A DNA stretch of 64,000 nucleotides from Flavobacterium sp. (lineage in GTDB: Bacteria > Bacteroidota > Bacteroidia > Flavobacteriales > Flavobacteriaceae), in NCBI RefSeq assembly GCF_027531705.1, contig NZ_JAPZSP010000017.1, positions 24,173-88,172 of the forward strand, written 5' to 3'. Shown here in pieces: positions 54,447 to 62,580 of the stretch; the stretch's first letter is position 1; every line of letters begins with the position of its first letter. The translations under genes and the position numbers were made by a program. Below the pieces are notes generated by a model. It was not told where the DNA came from, did not search any database, and saw nothing but the letters and a program-made list of their open reading frames with translations.

Positions 54447-56267
54447 ATGCCAAACAGAAAGTCAGCCATATTTCAATTATTTTTCAGAAAAATTGCTCGC
54501 CGCTTAGAATCTTTATTCTTCTTGGCAAAAACAATTTTGTCTGAACGTAATTTTATATACTTATCGGCTGTTGCTGTTGCTATTTCATGTGCTTTGGCTG
54601 TTATTATTCTTAAAAGTTTTGCGCATAATGTTTTCATTTTTGCCAATTATGCTAATAAATATTTAAAGCTACCTTATGCCAATAGTATTTTTCCAATTAT
54701 AGGTATTTTGCTGACTGTTTTTGTTATCAAAAAATTCCTTGATGGTTCAATAGAAAAAGGTAGCTCGCGAATTCTTTACGCTGTTGCCAAAAAAGGTGGA
54801 ATTATTCCAAAAAAACAAATGTATGCCCAAATTATAACAAGTTCCTTAACCGTTGGACTTGGTGGTTCTGCTGGATTGGAAAGTCCGATTACAATTACTG
54901 GAGCTGCTTTTGGTTCTAACTTTGCTCAAAAATATAAACTTTCTCAAAAGGATAGGATTTTACTATTAGCTTGTGGAGTTGCTGCTGGAATTGGTGCGGC
55001 TTTTAATGCTCCAATCGCTGGAGTTTTGTTTGCAATAGAAGTTGTTTTGACCGATGTTGCCATTTCGGCATTTATACCCATCATGATTTCTGCTGCAACA
55101 GGTGCATTGGTTTCTAAAGTATTATTAAGTCAAGATATTTTGCTGAGTTTTGAACAAGAACAAAATTTTGACTTTCACAACACGCCTTACTACATTCTAC
55201 TTGGACTTTTAGCTGGATTTGTGTCTGTTTACCATGCTCGAAATTTCAGAAAAGTAGAACATTTTTTTAGTCGATTTAAAAGTAATACTTATAAAAAAGC
55301 TTTATTTGGTGCGACTATTTTAGCTGTTTTAATATTCTTTTTTCCAACACTTTTTGGTGAAGGTTACGAAAGCATGAAAACACTTTCAACAGCTCATCCT
55401 GAAAGTTTACTAGAAAATACTTTATTAGAAAATCATAAAAGTAATGAATGGATTTTATTAGGTTTTGTTGGTTTAATTGTCTTATTAAAATCTTTCGCAA
55501 CTGGTTTAACTTTAGGTTCTGGCGGAAATGGAGGTAACTTCGCTCCTTCTCTATTTGTGGGTTCGTACCTTGGCTTTTTTGTAGCAAAATTTATGGATTT
55601 GACCAATATCAATTCGCATCTTCCTATAACAAATTTTACCATTGTAGGAATGGCTGGAATTTTAAGTGGTTTATTTCATGCACCATTAACAGCCATATTT
55701 TTAATTGGTGAAATTACTGGCGGTTATGATTTGATGGTTCCATTGATGATTGTTTCTTCAATAAGTTTTGCCGTTTCCAAACAAATGGAACCACATTCAA
55801 TGGATGTTAAAGCATTGGCTGATAAAGGTGACGTTTTTACAAGTGATAAAGATAAAAATATCTTGCAAAGTATTGATTTTCTTGAATTGGTTGAAACTGA
55901 TGTTAAAACAATTACTTTAGAAAAATCGTTGGAAAATCTTATTGAACATTTGTCAAATGTAAATCAGCAAATAATTCCTGTTTTAGACGAAAAACACAAA
56001 CTACTTGGAATTGTTGATTTTGAAAATATACGTTCTATCGTCTTTAATCCATATCGAATAAAATTCACTGAAATTAAAGAAATCCTTTCGCAACCTCAAG
56101 AAATCATATACCATGACGATGGAATGGAAACTATTATGGAAAAATTTGAAACTTCCAATCAAAATCTGATTCCTGTTACCAAAAACGGAAAATTCTTTGG
56201 ATTAATTTCTAAAATTACCATTCTTGAAGCCTATCGTGAGCAATTGAAGGAAATGGTTATTGAATAA
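54447..56267 (+). CDS. ClC-family chloride channel or transporter with CBS domains
   Basis: A 606-residue membrane protein with about ten to eleven hydrophobic segments and C-terminal CBS domains. The selectivity region has GLGGSAGLESPITITG, where the gating glutamate follows the GSAG turn (usual GREGP is GLESP here), and GSGGNGGNFAPSLFVGSYLG, matching the GxFxP signature. The last ~150 residues hold two CBS domains (VETDVKTITLEKSLENLIEHLS and KEILSQPQEIIYHDDGMETIM). It exchanges or conducts Cl- across the inner membrane. A Flavobacterium promoter box lies 23 bases before the ATG. Confidence 0.9.
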   Translation: MPNRKSAIFQLFFRKIARRLESLFFLAKTILSERNFIYLSAVAVAISCALAVIILKSFAHNVFIFANYANKYLKLPYANSIFPIIGILLTVFVIKKFLDGSIEKGSSRILYAVAKKGGIIPKKQMYAQIITSSLTVGLGGSAGLESPITITGAAFGSNFAQKYKLSQKDRILLLACGVAAGIGAAFNAPIAGVLFAIEVVLTDVAISAFIPIMISAATGALVSKVLLSQDILLSFEQEQNFDFHNTPYYILLGLLAGFVSVYHARNFRKVEHFFSRFKSNTYKKALFGATILAVLIFFFPTLFGEGYESMKTLSTAHPESLLENTLLENHKSNEWILLGFVGLIVLLKSFATGLTLGSGGNGGNFAPSLFVGSYLGFFVAKFMDLTNINSHLPITNFTIVGMAGILSGLFHAPLTAIFLIGEITGGYDLMVPLMIVSSISFAVSKQMEPHSMDVKALADKGDVFTSDKDKNILQSIDFLELVETDVKTITLEKSLENLIEHLSNVNQQIIPVLDEKHKLLGIVDFENIRSIVFNPYRIKFTEIKEILSQPQEIIYHDDGMETIMEKFETSNQNLIPVTKNGKFFGLISKITILEAYREQLKEMVIE

Positions 56268-56299
56268 AATAAAATTCTCAATATTCAACTAATTTTATT

Positions 56300-56307
56300 T
56301 ATATTTG
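56300..56307 (+). promoter_or_regulatory. TAnnTTTG -7 promoter box of the TPR gene
   Basis: TATATTTG matches the consensus exactly and overlaps a more upstream TTG start codon, which supports ATG 56326 as the real start. Confidence 0.6.
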
Positions 56308-56325
56308 GGACTAATTCCTTACAAA

Positions 56326-57312
56326 ATGAAAAAAATCACTTCTCTATTGTTATTAATTTTGTTTTCAAATGTTTTAAACTCACAAGTTGATGAAACAAAA
56401 ACTGATTTTAAATTTGACAAAAAGAAAATTCTTGCAGAGTTATCTGAAAAAGCATGTAAATGCATTGATTCAATTGAGACTGGATATAAAACAAATGATA
56501 GTATTTCTTCAGAAATCCATGCTTGTATTGACGATAAAGTTGGAGCCTATCAAATGGTTGCAAAACTTTCTAATATTCCAATATATGATGAAAATTCTAA
56601 AGAATCTGATGTAAAAAAAGAATTTAATATTTCTATCAACATTAATAAAGATTCTAAAGAATACAAAGAGTATTATTATGAAATGGAGCGCTATTTAGTA
56701 GAAAATTGTCCAGCTATAAAGAATAAAATTGCTTCAAATGATATTGTCGGAGAAAAATCATTATCACGCAATCATGAAGCTATGAAATACTATCAATTAG
56801 GGCTTGATGAATCTAAAAATGAAAACTTTGACAAAGCAATAGAATATTATAAAAAAGCTGTTGTTTTTGATAAAAACTTCGCCTTCGCTTATGACAATAT
56901 GGGAATATGTTATAGAAGATTAAACAAATATGATGAAGCTATTGATGCCTATGAAAAGTCTTTGAAAATTGATCCAAACGGAACTATGCCCTTACAAAAT
57001 ATTGCCGTTGCTTACCAATACAAAAAAGAATTCAAAAAAGCTGTTAAAGCATATGAAAACCTAGCTAAATTAGATAAAGAAAATCCAGAGGTATATTATG
57101 GGATTGGCTTAATTTACAATAGTTATCTTTTTGATTATGAAAAAGCTCTTGATAATTTATGCAAAGCTTATAATATTTATGTGAAACAAAAATCACCTTA
57201 TAGAACAGACGCAGAAACTTTAATCCAAAATGTTTATCGTGAATTAAAAAAACAAGGTAAAGAGAATGTTTTTAATGAAATCCTTGAAAAAAACAATATT
57301 TCTCAAAATTAA
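56326..57312 (+). CDS. Secreted TPR-repeat protein
   Basis: Starting at ATG 56326 the protein has 328 residues with a signal peptide (MKKITSLLLLILFSNVLNSQ). The N-terminal ~120 residues are unassigned and contain two Cys pairs (EKACKCID). From ~150 onwards there are at least three TPR motifs (AMKYYQLGLDESKNENFDKAIEYYKKAV, YDNMGICYRRLNKYDEAIDAYEKSL, IAVAYQYKKEFKKAVKAYENLAK), a scaffold for protein binding. A TTG at 56305 could extend the frame, but it lies inside the promoter box and is rejected. It is followed by a strong terminator. Confidence 0.85.
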   Translation: MKKITSLLLLILFSNVLNSQVDETKTDFKFDKKKILAELSEKACKCIDSIETGYKTNDSISSEIHACIDDKVGAYQMVAKLSNIPIYDENSKESDVKKEFNISININKDSKEYKEYYYEMERYLVENCPAIKNKIASNDIVGEKSLSRNHEAMKYYQLGLDESKNENFDKAIEYYKKAVVFDKNFAFAYDNMGICYRRLNKYDEAIDAYEKSLKIDPNGTMPLQNIAVAYQYKKEFKKAVKAYENLAKLDKENPEVYYGIGLIYNSYLFDYEKALDNLCKAYNIYVKQKSPYRTDAETLIQNVYRELKKQGKENVFNEILEKNNISQN

Positions 57313-57370
57313 AACATTAAAAAACTTTTAAAGTATAAAACTTGAAAAAAGTTCTTTAGTTTTCAGTTGC

Positions 57371-57425
57371 AGTCTCAGTTTTCAGAACTATCTGATTACT
57401 GCGACTGCAAACTGAGACTTTTTTA
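57371..57425 (+). terminator. Intrinsic terminator downstream of the TPR gene
   Basis: AGTCTCAGTTT (57371-57381) pairs with AAACTGAGACT (57409-57419), with a nested GCAGTC/GACTGC stem in the loop, followed by a T run. It overlaps the stop codon of the opposite-strand gene. Confidence 0.8.
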
Positions 57426-57944
57426 TTTCGTCTTTTCACCAACAAAATAATCATTGGTACTTTTAAACAAGACGTTAAAAGTCGTCAAACTTCCGTGACA
57501 TCTTGTAATGTATTGTTGTAATTCCACTTTTTCAGCATTATCTAAATTACTTGAATTAATTTTTTGCTCCATCACACGAAGTCGATCTCTAACCATAATT
57601 ATCTTATTGAAAAAAGTATCAACTGGCACTTCTTTATTTTGAGTTGGTGTTCCTGGTTCCATGATTAATTTCCCACCTTTCCATTTGTCTGCAATGGGAA
57701 CAATTTGAGTAACATCACTCCATTTCTGAAGAATATTTTTCAACGTTTTTTCAACTTCATAAAAACTTACTGAATCTACTTCGTCTTCAACTGCTTCTAT
57801 TACTTCAAATTCACTATCAACATCAATGGTTTCCAATCCATTTTCGATAAAAGTTACCCAATAATGTTTAGAAGTCACATTGGTTACAACTCCCAATCCA
57901 AATTCTGAATGTTTAATGCGTGATCCTATTCCTAAAATTTTCAT
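57423..57944 (-). CDS. Small protein with Tudor-like N-terminus, next to uvrA
   Basis: A 173-residue cytoplasmic protein. Residues 8-30 (SRIKHSEFGLGVVTNVTSKHYWVTF) look like the Tudor-type fold found at the C-terminus of UvrD/PcrA and in CarD-like proteins, which bind RNA polymerase. The remaining part is helical (SFYEVEKTLKNILQKW, DTFFNKIIMVRDRLRVMEQKIN). The gene is divergent from uvrA with ~112 bases between, so a link to repair coupled to transcription is a tempting guess and not shown by sequence. No family name is known to me for the whole protein. Confidence 0.65.
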   Translation of the reverse strand: MKILGIGSRIKHSEFGLGVVTNVTSKHYWVTFIENGLETIDVDSEFEVIEAVEDEVDSVSFYEVEKTLKNILQKWSDVTQIVPIADKWKGGKLIMEPGTPTQNKEVPVDTFFNKIIMVRDRLRVMEQKINSSNLDNAEKVELQQYITRCHGSLTTFNVLFKSTNDYFVGEKTK

Positions 57945-58032
57945 AGTTTTAAATAAATATTGTTTTTGCCAAATATAAAAATCTTTAACAAATTCTTCTT
58001 AACCGACTAACTGAAATTTGCTCATAAAATTG

Positions 58033-58040
58033 TATTTTTG
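58033..58040 (+). promoter_or_regulatory. TAnnTTTG -7 promoter box of uvrA
   Basis: TATTTTTG matches the consensus exactly and lies 16 bases before ATG 58057. An in-frame upstream ATG at 58018 lies ahead of it, so the later ATG is the true start. Confidence 0.6.
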
Positions 58041-58056
58041 CGTTTTGCCAAAAATT

Positions 58057-60891
58057 ATGCAAGACACAAACGATTTTATTGAAGTTATAGGTGCAAGAGT
58101 TCACAATCTTAAGAACATTGATATCAACATTCCACGTGAGCAATTAGTGGTGATTACTGGACTTTCGGGTTCGGGAAAATCATCATTGGCTTTTGACACT
58201 ATTTATGCTGAAGGTCAACGCCGTTACATAGAAACTTTTTCTGCATATGCTCGTCAATTTCTTGGTGGTTTGGAGCGTCCAGATGTAGATAAAATCGACG
58301 GACTTTCGCCAGTAATTGCTATTGAACAAAAAACTACAAGTAAATCGCCTCGTTCGACAGTTGGAACCATTACCGAAATTTATGACTTCCTGCGTTTGCT
58401 TTTTGCTCGTGCTGCTGATGCATATAGCTACAATACGGGCGAAAAAATGGTTTCATATTCAGATGAGCAAATCAAAGAATTGATTACCGAAAATTTCATT
58501 GGTAAACGTATTAATATTTTAGCGCCAGTAATTCGTGCCAGAAAAGGTCATTATGCTGAACTCTTTCAACAAATTGGGAAGCAGGGCTTCCTAAAAGTTC
58601 GTGTAAATGGCGAAATTCAAGACATCGTTCCTGGTATGAAACTTGATCGTTACAAAACGCATGATATTGAAATTGTGATTGATAGAATGCAAATCGAGAA
58701 AGATGAGAATACTGATAAACGATTAGTAGAAAGCATCAAAACGGCAATGCATCACGGCGATGATATCATGATGGTGATTGAACATGATAGCAAAGAAGTT
58801 CGTTTTTTTAGTAGAACTTTGATGTGTCCAACAACTGGAATTTCATATCAAAATCCAGAACCCAATTTATTTTCGTTCAATTCTCCAAAAGGTGCTTGTG
58901 AACATTGCAATGGTTTGGGAACTGTAAATGAAATTAATAAAAATAAAATCATTCCCAATCCAAAATTATCTATTCAAAAAGGAGGATTTGCGCCACTTGG
59001 TGAGTACAAAAGTTCTTGGATGTTCAAGCAATTAGAGATTATTGGTGAAAAATATAACTTCAAATTGACTGATGCCATCGAAACTATTTCAGATGAAGCA
59101 ATGGAAATGATTTTGAATGGTGGAAATGAAAAATTTTCAGTAGTTTCAAAAGCAGCTGGTGTAACTAAAGAATACAAAATTGATTTTGAAGGAATTGCTA
59201 AATTTATTAAAAATCAGCATGATGAAAGTGGTTCAACTACTATAAAACGTTGGGCAAAAGACTTTATGGACGAAATTAATTGTCCGGAATGCAATGGTTC
59301 TAGATTGAAAAAAGAATCACTTTTCTTCAAAATAAACGATAAAAACATAGCTGAATTATCATTAATGGATATTTCAGAATTGACAGTTTGGTTTGAAAAT
59401 TTACCAAAAGTTCTAACCGAAAAACAAAAAACAATTGCAACAGAAATTCTAAAAGAAATCAACGACCGATTGAAGTTTTTAATGGATGTTGGTTTGAATT
59501 ATTTATCATTAAGTAGAAGTTCCAAATCACTTTCTGGTGGTGAAGCGCAACGTATTCGTTTGGCAACACAAATTGGTTCGCAATTGGTTGGCGTACTTTA
59601 TATTTTGGACGAACCAAGTATCGGTTTACACCAACGCGATAACGAACGATTGATTAATTCTTTGAAAAATCTTCGTGATATTGGAAATTCTGTCCTAGTT
59701 GTAGAACACGACAAAGACATGATTGAATGTGCCGATTATGTAATTGATATTGGTCCAAAAGCTGGAAAATTTGGTGGAAATATTATCAGTAAAGGAACAC
59801 CAAAAGAATTGCTGAAAGAAAATACAATTACAGCGCAATATCTCAATGGTAAAATGCAGATTGAAGTTCCAAAAAAACGTCGAGAAGGTAACGGAAAATC
59901 AATAAAATTAACTGGTGCCAACGGAAATAATCTTAAAAATGTTACGGTAGAATTTCCATTAGGAAAACTAATTTGCGTAACGGGTGTTTCTGGTAGTGGA
60001 AAATCAACCTTGATTAACGAAACGCTCTACCCTATTTTGAACGCTCATATTTTTAATGGTGTCAAAAAACCAATGCCTTACAAGAGAATTGAAGGTTTAG
60101 AACATATTGACAAAGTAATCGATATTGACCAAAGTCCGATTGGTAGAACGCCAAGAAGTAATCCTGCGACCTATACAGATGTTTTTTCAGAGATTAGAAG
60201 TTTGTTTACCATGACGCCAGAAGCGATGATTCGTGGTTATAAAGCAGGAAGATTCAGTTTCAATGTGGCTGGCGGAAGATGCGAAACCTGCGAAGGTTCG
60301 GGTGTTAGAACTATCGAAATGAGTTTCTTGCCAGATGTTTATGTAGAATGTGAAACCTGCATGGGTAAACGTTTCAACAGAGAAACTTTAGAAATTCGTT
60401 ACAAAGGAAAATCAATTTCTGATGTATTGAATATGACAGTTGATGAAGCTGTAGATTTCTTTGAATTAATTCCTAAAATTCATAGAAAAGTTAAAACTAT
60501 TCAAGATGTTGGATTAGGTTACATTACTCTTGGTCAACAAAGTACAACACTTTCTGGTGGTGAAGCACAACGAATAAAATTAGCAACAGAATTGTCTAAA
60601 AAAGATACTGGAAATACCTTCTACATCATGGACGAACCAACAACTGGTTTGCATTTTGAAGATATTCGAGTATTAATGGATGTTATAAATAAATTGGTAG
60701 ATAAAGGAAATTCGGTGCTAATTATTGAGCATAATTTAGATGTAATTAAACTTGCCGATTACATTATTGACGTTGGTATGGAAGGCGGAAAAGCTGGTGG
60801 AGAAATACTTTGTAAAGGGACTCCTGAAGAAATTATAAAGAATAAAAAGAGCTATACGGCTCAATTTTTGAAAAAAGAGTTGAAAAATTAA
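58057..60891 (+). CDS. uvrA: Excinuclease ABC subunit A
   Basis: Starting at ATG 58057 ([20 protein letters not shown]) the protein has 944 residues, the standard length. It has two ABC ATPase domains with Walker A GLSGSGKS and GVSGSGKS, and two CXXC zinc modules ([16 protein letters not shown] and [16 protein letters not shown]). It recognises DNA damage as a dimer with UvrB and starts nucleotide excision repair. The C-terminus ([13 protein letters not shown]) is intact, but a copy of the same C-terminal codons lies at 61749-61787 beyond a broken gene. That implies an insertion at the 3' end of uvrA. Confidence 0.97.
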   Translation: MQDTNDFIEVIGARVHNLKNIDINIPREQLVVITGLSGSGKSSLAFDTIYAEGQRRYIETFSAYARQFLGGLERPDVDKIDGLSPVIAIEQKTTSKSPRSTVGTITEIYDFLRLLFARAADAYSYNTGEKMVSYSDEQIKELITENFIGKRINILAPVIRARKGHYAELFQQIGKQGFLKVRVNGEIQDIVPGMKLDRYKTHDIEIVIDRMQIEKDENTDKRLVESIKTAMHHGDDIMMVIEHDSKEVRFFSRTLMCPTTGISYQNPEPNLFSFNSPKGACEHCNGLGTVNEINKNKIIPNPKLSIQKGGFAPLGEYKSSWMFKQLEIIGEKYNFKLTDAIETISDEAMEMILNGGNEKFSVVSKAAGVTKEYKIDFEGIAKFIKNQHDESGSTTIKRWAKDFMDEINCPECNGSRLKKESLFFKINDKNIAELSLMDISELTVWFENLPKVLTEKQKTIATEILKEINDRLKFLMDVGLNYLSLSRSSKSLSGGEAQRIRLATQIGSQLVGVLYILDEPSIGLHQRDNERLINSLKNLRDIGNSVLVVEHDKDMIECADYVIDIGPKAGKFGGNIISKGTPKELLKENTITAQYLNGKMQIEVPKKRREGNGKSIKLTGANGNNLKNVTVEFPLGKLICVTGVSGSGKSTLINETLYPILNAHIFNGVKKPMPYKRIEGLEHIDKVIDIDQSPIGRTPRSNPATYTDVFSEIRSLFTMTPEAMIRGYKAGRFSFNVAGGRCETCEGSGVRTIEMSFLPDVYVECETCMGKRFNRETLEIRYKGKSISDVLNMTVDEAVDFFELIPKIHRKVKTIQDVGLGYITLGQQSTTLSGGEAQRIKLATELSKKDTGNTFYIMDEPTTGLHFEDIRVLMDVINKLVDKGNSVLIIEHNLDVIKLADYIIDVGMEGGKAGGEILCKGTPEEIIKNKKSYTAQFLKKELKN

Positions 60892-60901
60892 TTTTATTAA
60901 A

Positions 60902-61727
60902 ATGTAAAACAAAAATTCTTTAGCCATTTTTGAGAGTAAACAAATAAGAAGAAGTTACATAGAAGAAACTGAAACGTGGTATTTTTCATTAGTTGATATT
61001 ATTGAGGCACTTACCGATTCAGTAAATCCCACAGATTATTTAAAAAAAATTAGAAAAAGAGATTTAGAACTTGGAAACTACATAGGGACAAATTGTCCCC
61101 AGGTAGCAATGCTAATAAATGGAAAAAATCGTAAAACTCTAGCAGGCAATGTAAAAAATGTTTTACGGATTGTACAATCTATTCCTTCTCCAAAGGCTGA
61201 ACCTTTCAAGAAATGGTTGGCAAAAGTTGGATATGAACGAATTCAAGAAATTCAAGATCCAGCTCAAAGTATAGACAGAGCAAGAGAAAACTGGAAACAA
61301 CACGGAAGAAGTGAAAAATGGATTCAGCAACGAATGATGGGACAAGAAACCCGCAATAAATTAACTGATTATTGGAAAGAGGCTGGAATTGATGAGAAAA
61401 AAGATTTTGCAATTTTAACCAATATTATTCATCAAGAATGGACAGGATTGAGTGTTAAAAACATAAAGAAGTAAAAACTTAAAATCACAAAATCTTCGTG
61501 ATCACATGAGTGAAGCGGAGTTAATTTTTACAGCATTAGCCGAATTATCAACAAGGCAAATCGCAGAAAAAGAAGAAGCAAAAGGATTGATTGACAACGC
61601 AAAAGCTAGCAAAAAAGGTGGTGCAGTTGCAAAAAATGCACGTATAGAATTAGAACAAAATACTGGGAAAAGTGTTGTAACAGGTGAGAATTTTTTAGCA
61701 CCTAAAAAAGATAATAAAATAAAATAA
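60902..61727 (+). pseudogene. Broken BRO-N/DinD-family protein gene
   Basis: The reading frame runs IFESKQIRRSYIEETETWYFSLVDIIEAL, a BRO-N domain opening, on to PFKKWLAKVGYERIQEIQDP and IHQEWTGLSVKN, and then, in a different frame, NLRDHMSEAELIFTALAELSTRQIAEKEEA and SKKGGAVAKNARIELEQNTG. Both halves belong to one family (DinD or BRO-like, phage and plasmid associated). Two faults are seen. The ATG at 60902 is followed at once by TAA, as if AAA had become TAA, and near 61456-61461 a one-base loss in an A run ends the first half early (at 61474) and shifts the frame. The internal ATG at 61109 and the 61506 frame are only pieces of it. Confidence 0.82.
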
Positions 61728-61748
61728 CTTCTTTTTATTAAAAAACTA

Positions 61749-61787
61749 AGCTATACTGGGCAGTTTTTAAAAAAAGAACTACTTTAG
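61749..61787 (+). pseudogene. Displaced copy of the uvrA 3' end
   Basis: The bases read SYTGQFLKKELL followed by TAG, while uvrA ends [13 protein letters not shown] followed by TAA. Ten of twelve residues agree, with silent changes in most codons, so this is a diverged tail rather than a recent duplication. It lies immediately downstream of the broken BRO/DinD gene. Confidence 0.8.
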
Positions 61788-61818
61788 TATTTAATAAAAA
61801 TAAAAAAATAGAATAAAA

Positions 61819-62544
61819 ATGTCATTTAACAATTACGAAAACGAAGACGAAAAAATACAAGATAAATTAAAACAAAAAACTTGGAACGAAATTAGAACCA
61901 ACGACTCATGGGCGATTTTTAAAATTATGTCCGAGTTTGTAAATGGCTATGAATCAATGGCTAGAATTGGACCTTGCGTTTCTATTTTTGGTTCGGCAAG
62001 AACAAAACCAGATGATAAATATTATTTGCTAGCCGAAAGTATTGCCTACAAAATCAGTAAAGCTGGTTATGGCGTCATTACTGGTGGTGGTCCGGGAATA
62101 ATGGAAGCTGGGAATAAAGGCGCTCATCGTGGCGAAGGAACTTCGGTTGGTTTAAACATAGAATTGCCTTTTGAACAACATTTCAATCCATATATAGATA
62201 AAGATAAAAACTTAAACTTTGATTATTTCTTTGTTCGCAAAGTAATGTTTGTAAAATATTCACAAGGTTTTGTCGTAATGCCAGGTGGTTTTGGTACATT
62301 GGACGAATTATTTGAAGCTGTTACTTTAATTCAAACAAAAAAGATTGGTAAATTTCCAATTATTTTGGTTGGAACTGAATTTTGGTCTGGACTTTTAGAT
62401 TGGATTAAAACCGTTATGATTGACAAACAAAAAAATGCCAATCCTAATGATATGAACCTAATAAAAGTGGTTGATACCGAAGATGAAGTGGTTGAAGCAT
62501 TGGATAATTTCTATAAAAAATACAATTTGAGTCCGAATTTCTAA
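61819..62544 (+). CDS. LOG-family (TIGR00730) nucleotide-phosphate hydrolase
   Basis: A 241-residue Rossmann-fold enzyme. The motifs GGGPGIMEAGNKGAHRGEG and PGGFGTLDELFEAVTL are the LOG/DprA-like nucleotide-binding signatures of cytokinin riboside 5'-monophosphate phosphoribohydrolases, and the opening VSIFGSARTKPDD also fits. In plants these release active cytokinins; bacterial members cleave AMP-type nucleotides. Its real substrate in this organism is not known. It has no close co-directional partner except the partial gene 36 bases downstream. Confidence 0.88.
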   Translation: MSFNNYENEDEKIQDKLKQKTWNEIRTNDSWAIFKIMSEFVNGYESMARIGPCVSIFGSARTKPDDKYYLLAESIAYKISKAGYGVITGGGPGIMEAGNKGAHRGEGTSVGLNIELPFEQHFNPYIDKDKNLNFDYFFVRKVMFVKYSQGFVVMPGGFGTLDELFEAVTLIQTKKIGKFPIILVGTEFWSGLLDWIKTVMIDKQKNANPNDMNLIKVVDTEDEVVEALDNFYKKYNLSPNF

Positions 62545-62580
62545 ATAGAAATTTATCTCATTTTGCAAACAATTAAAGTA

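Noticed and set aside
61109..61474. Separate 121-aa gene
   Set aside because: It is the middle of the broken BRO/DinD gene; similarity continues upstream to 60902 in the same frame and downstream in another frame.
61506..61727. Separate 73-aa gene
   Set aside because: It is the C-terminal part of the same broken gene after a one-base frameshift near 61456-61461.
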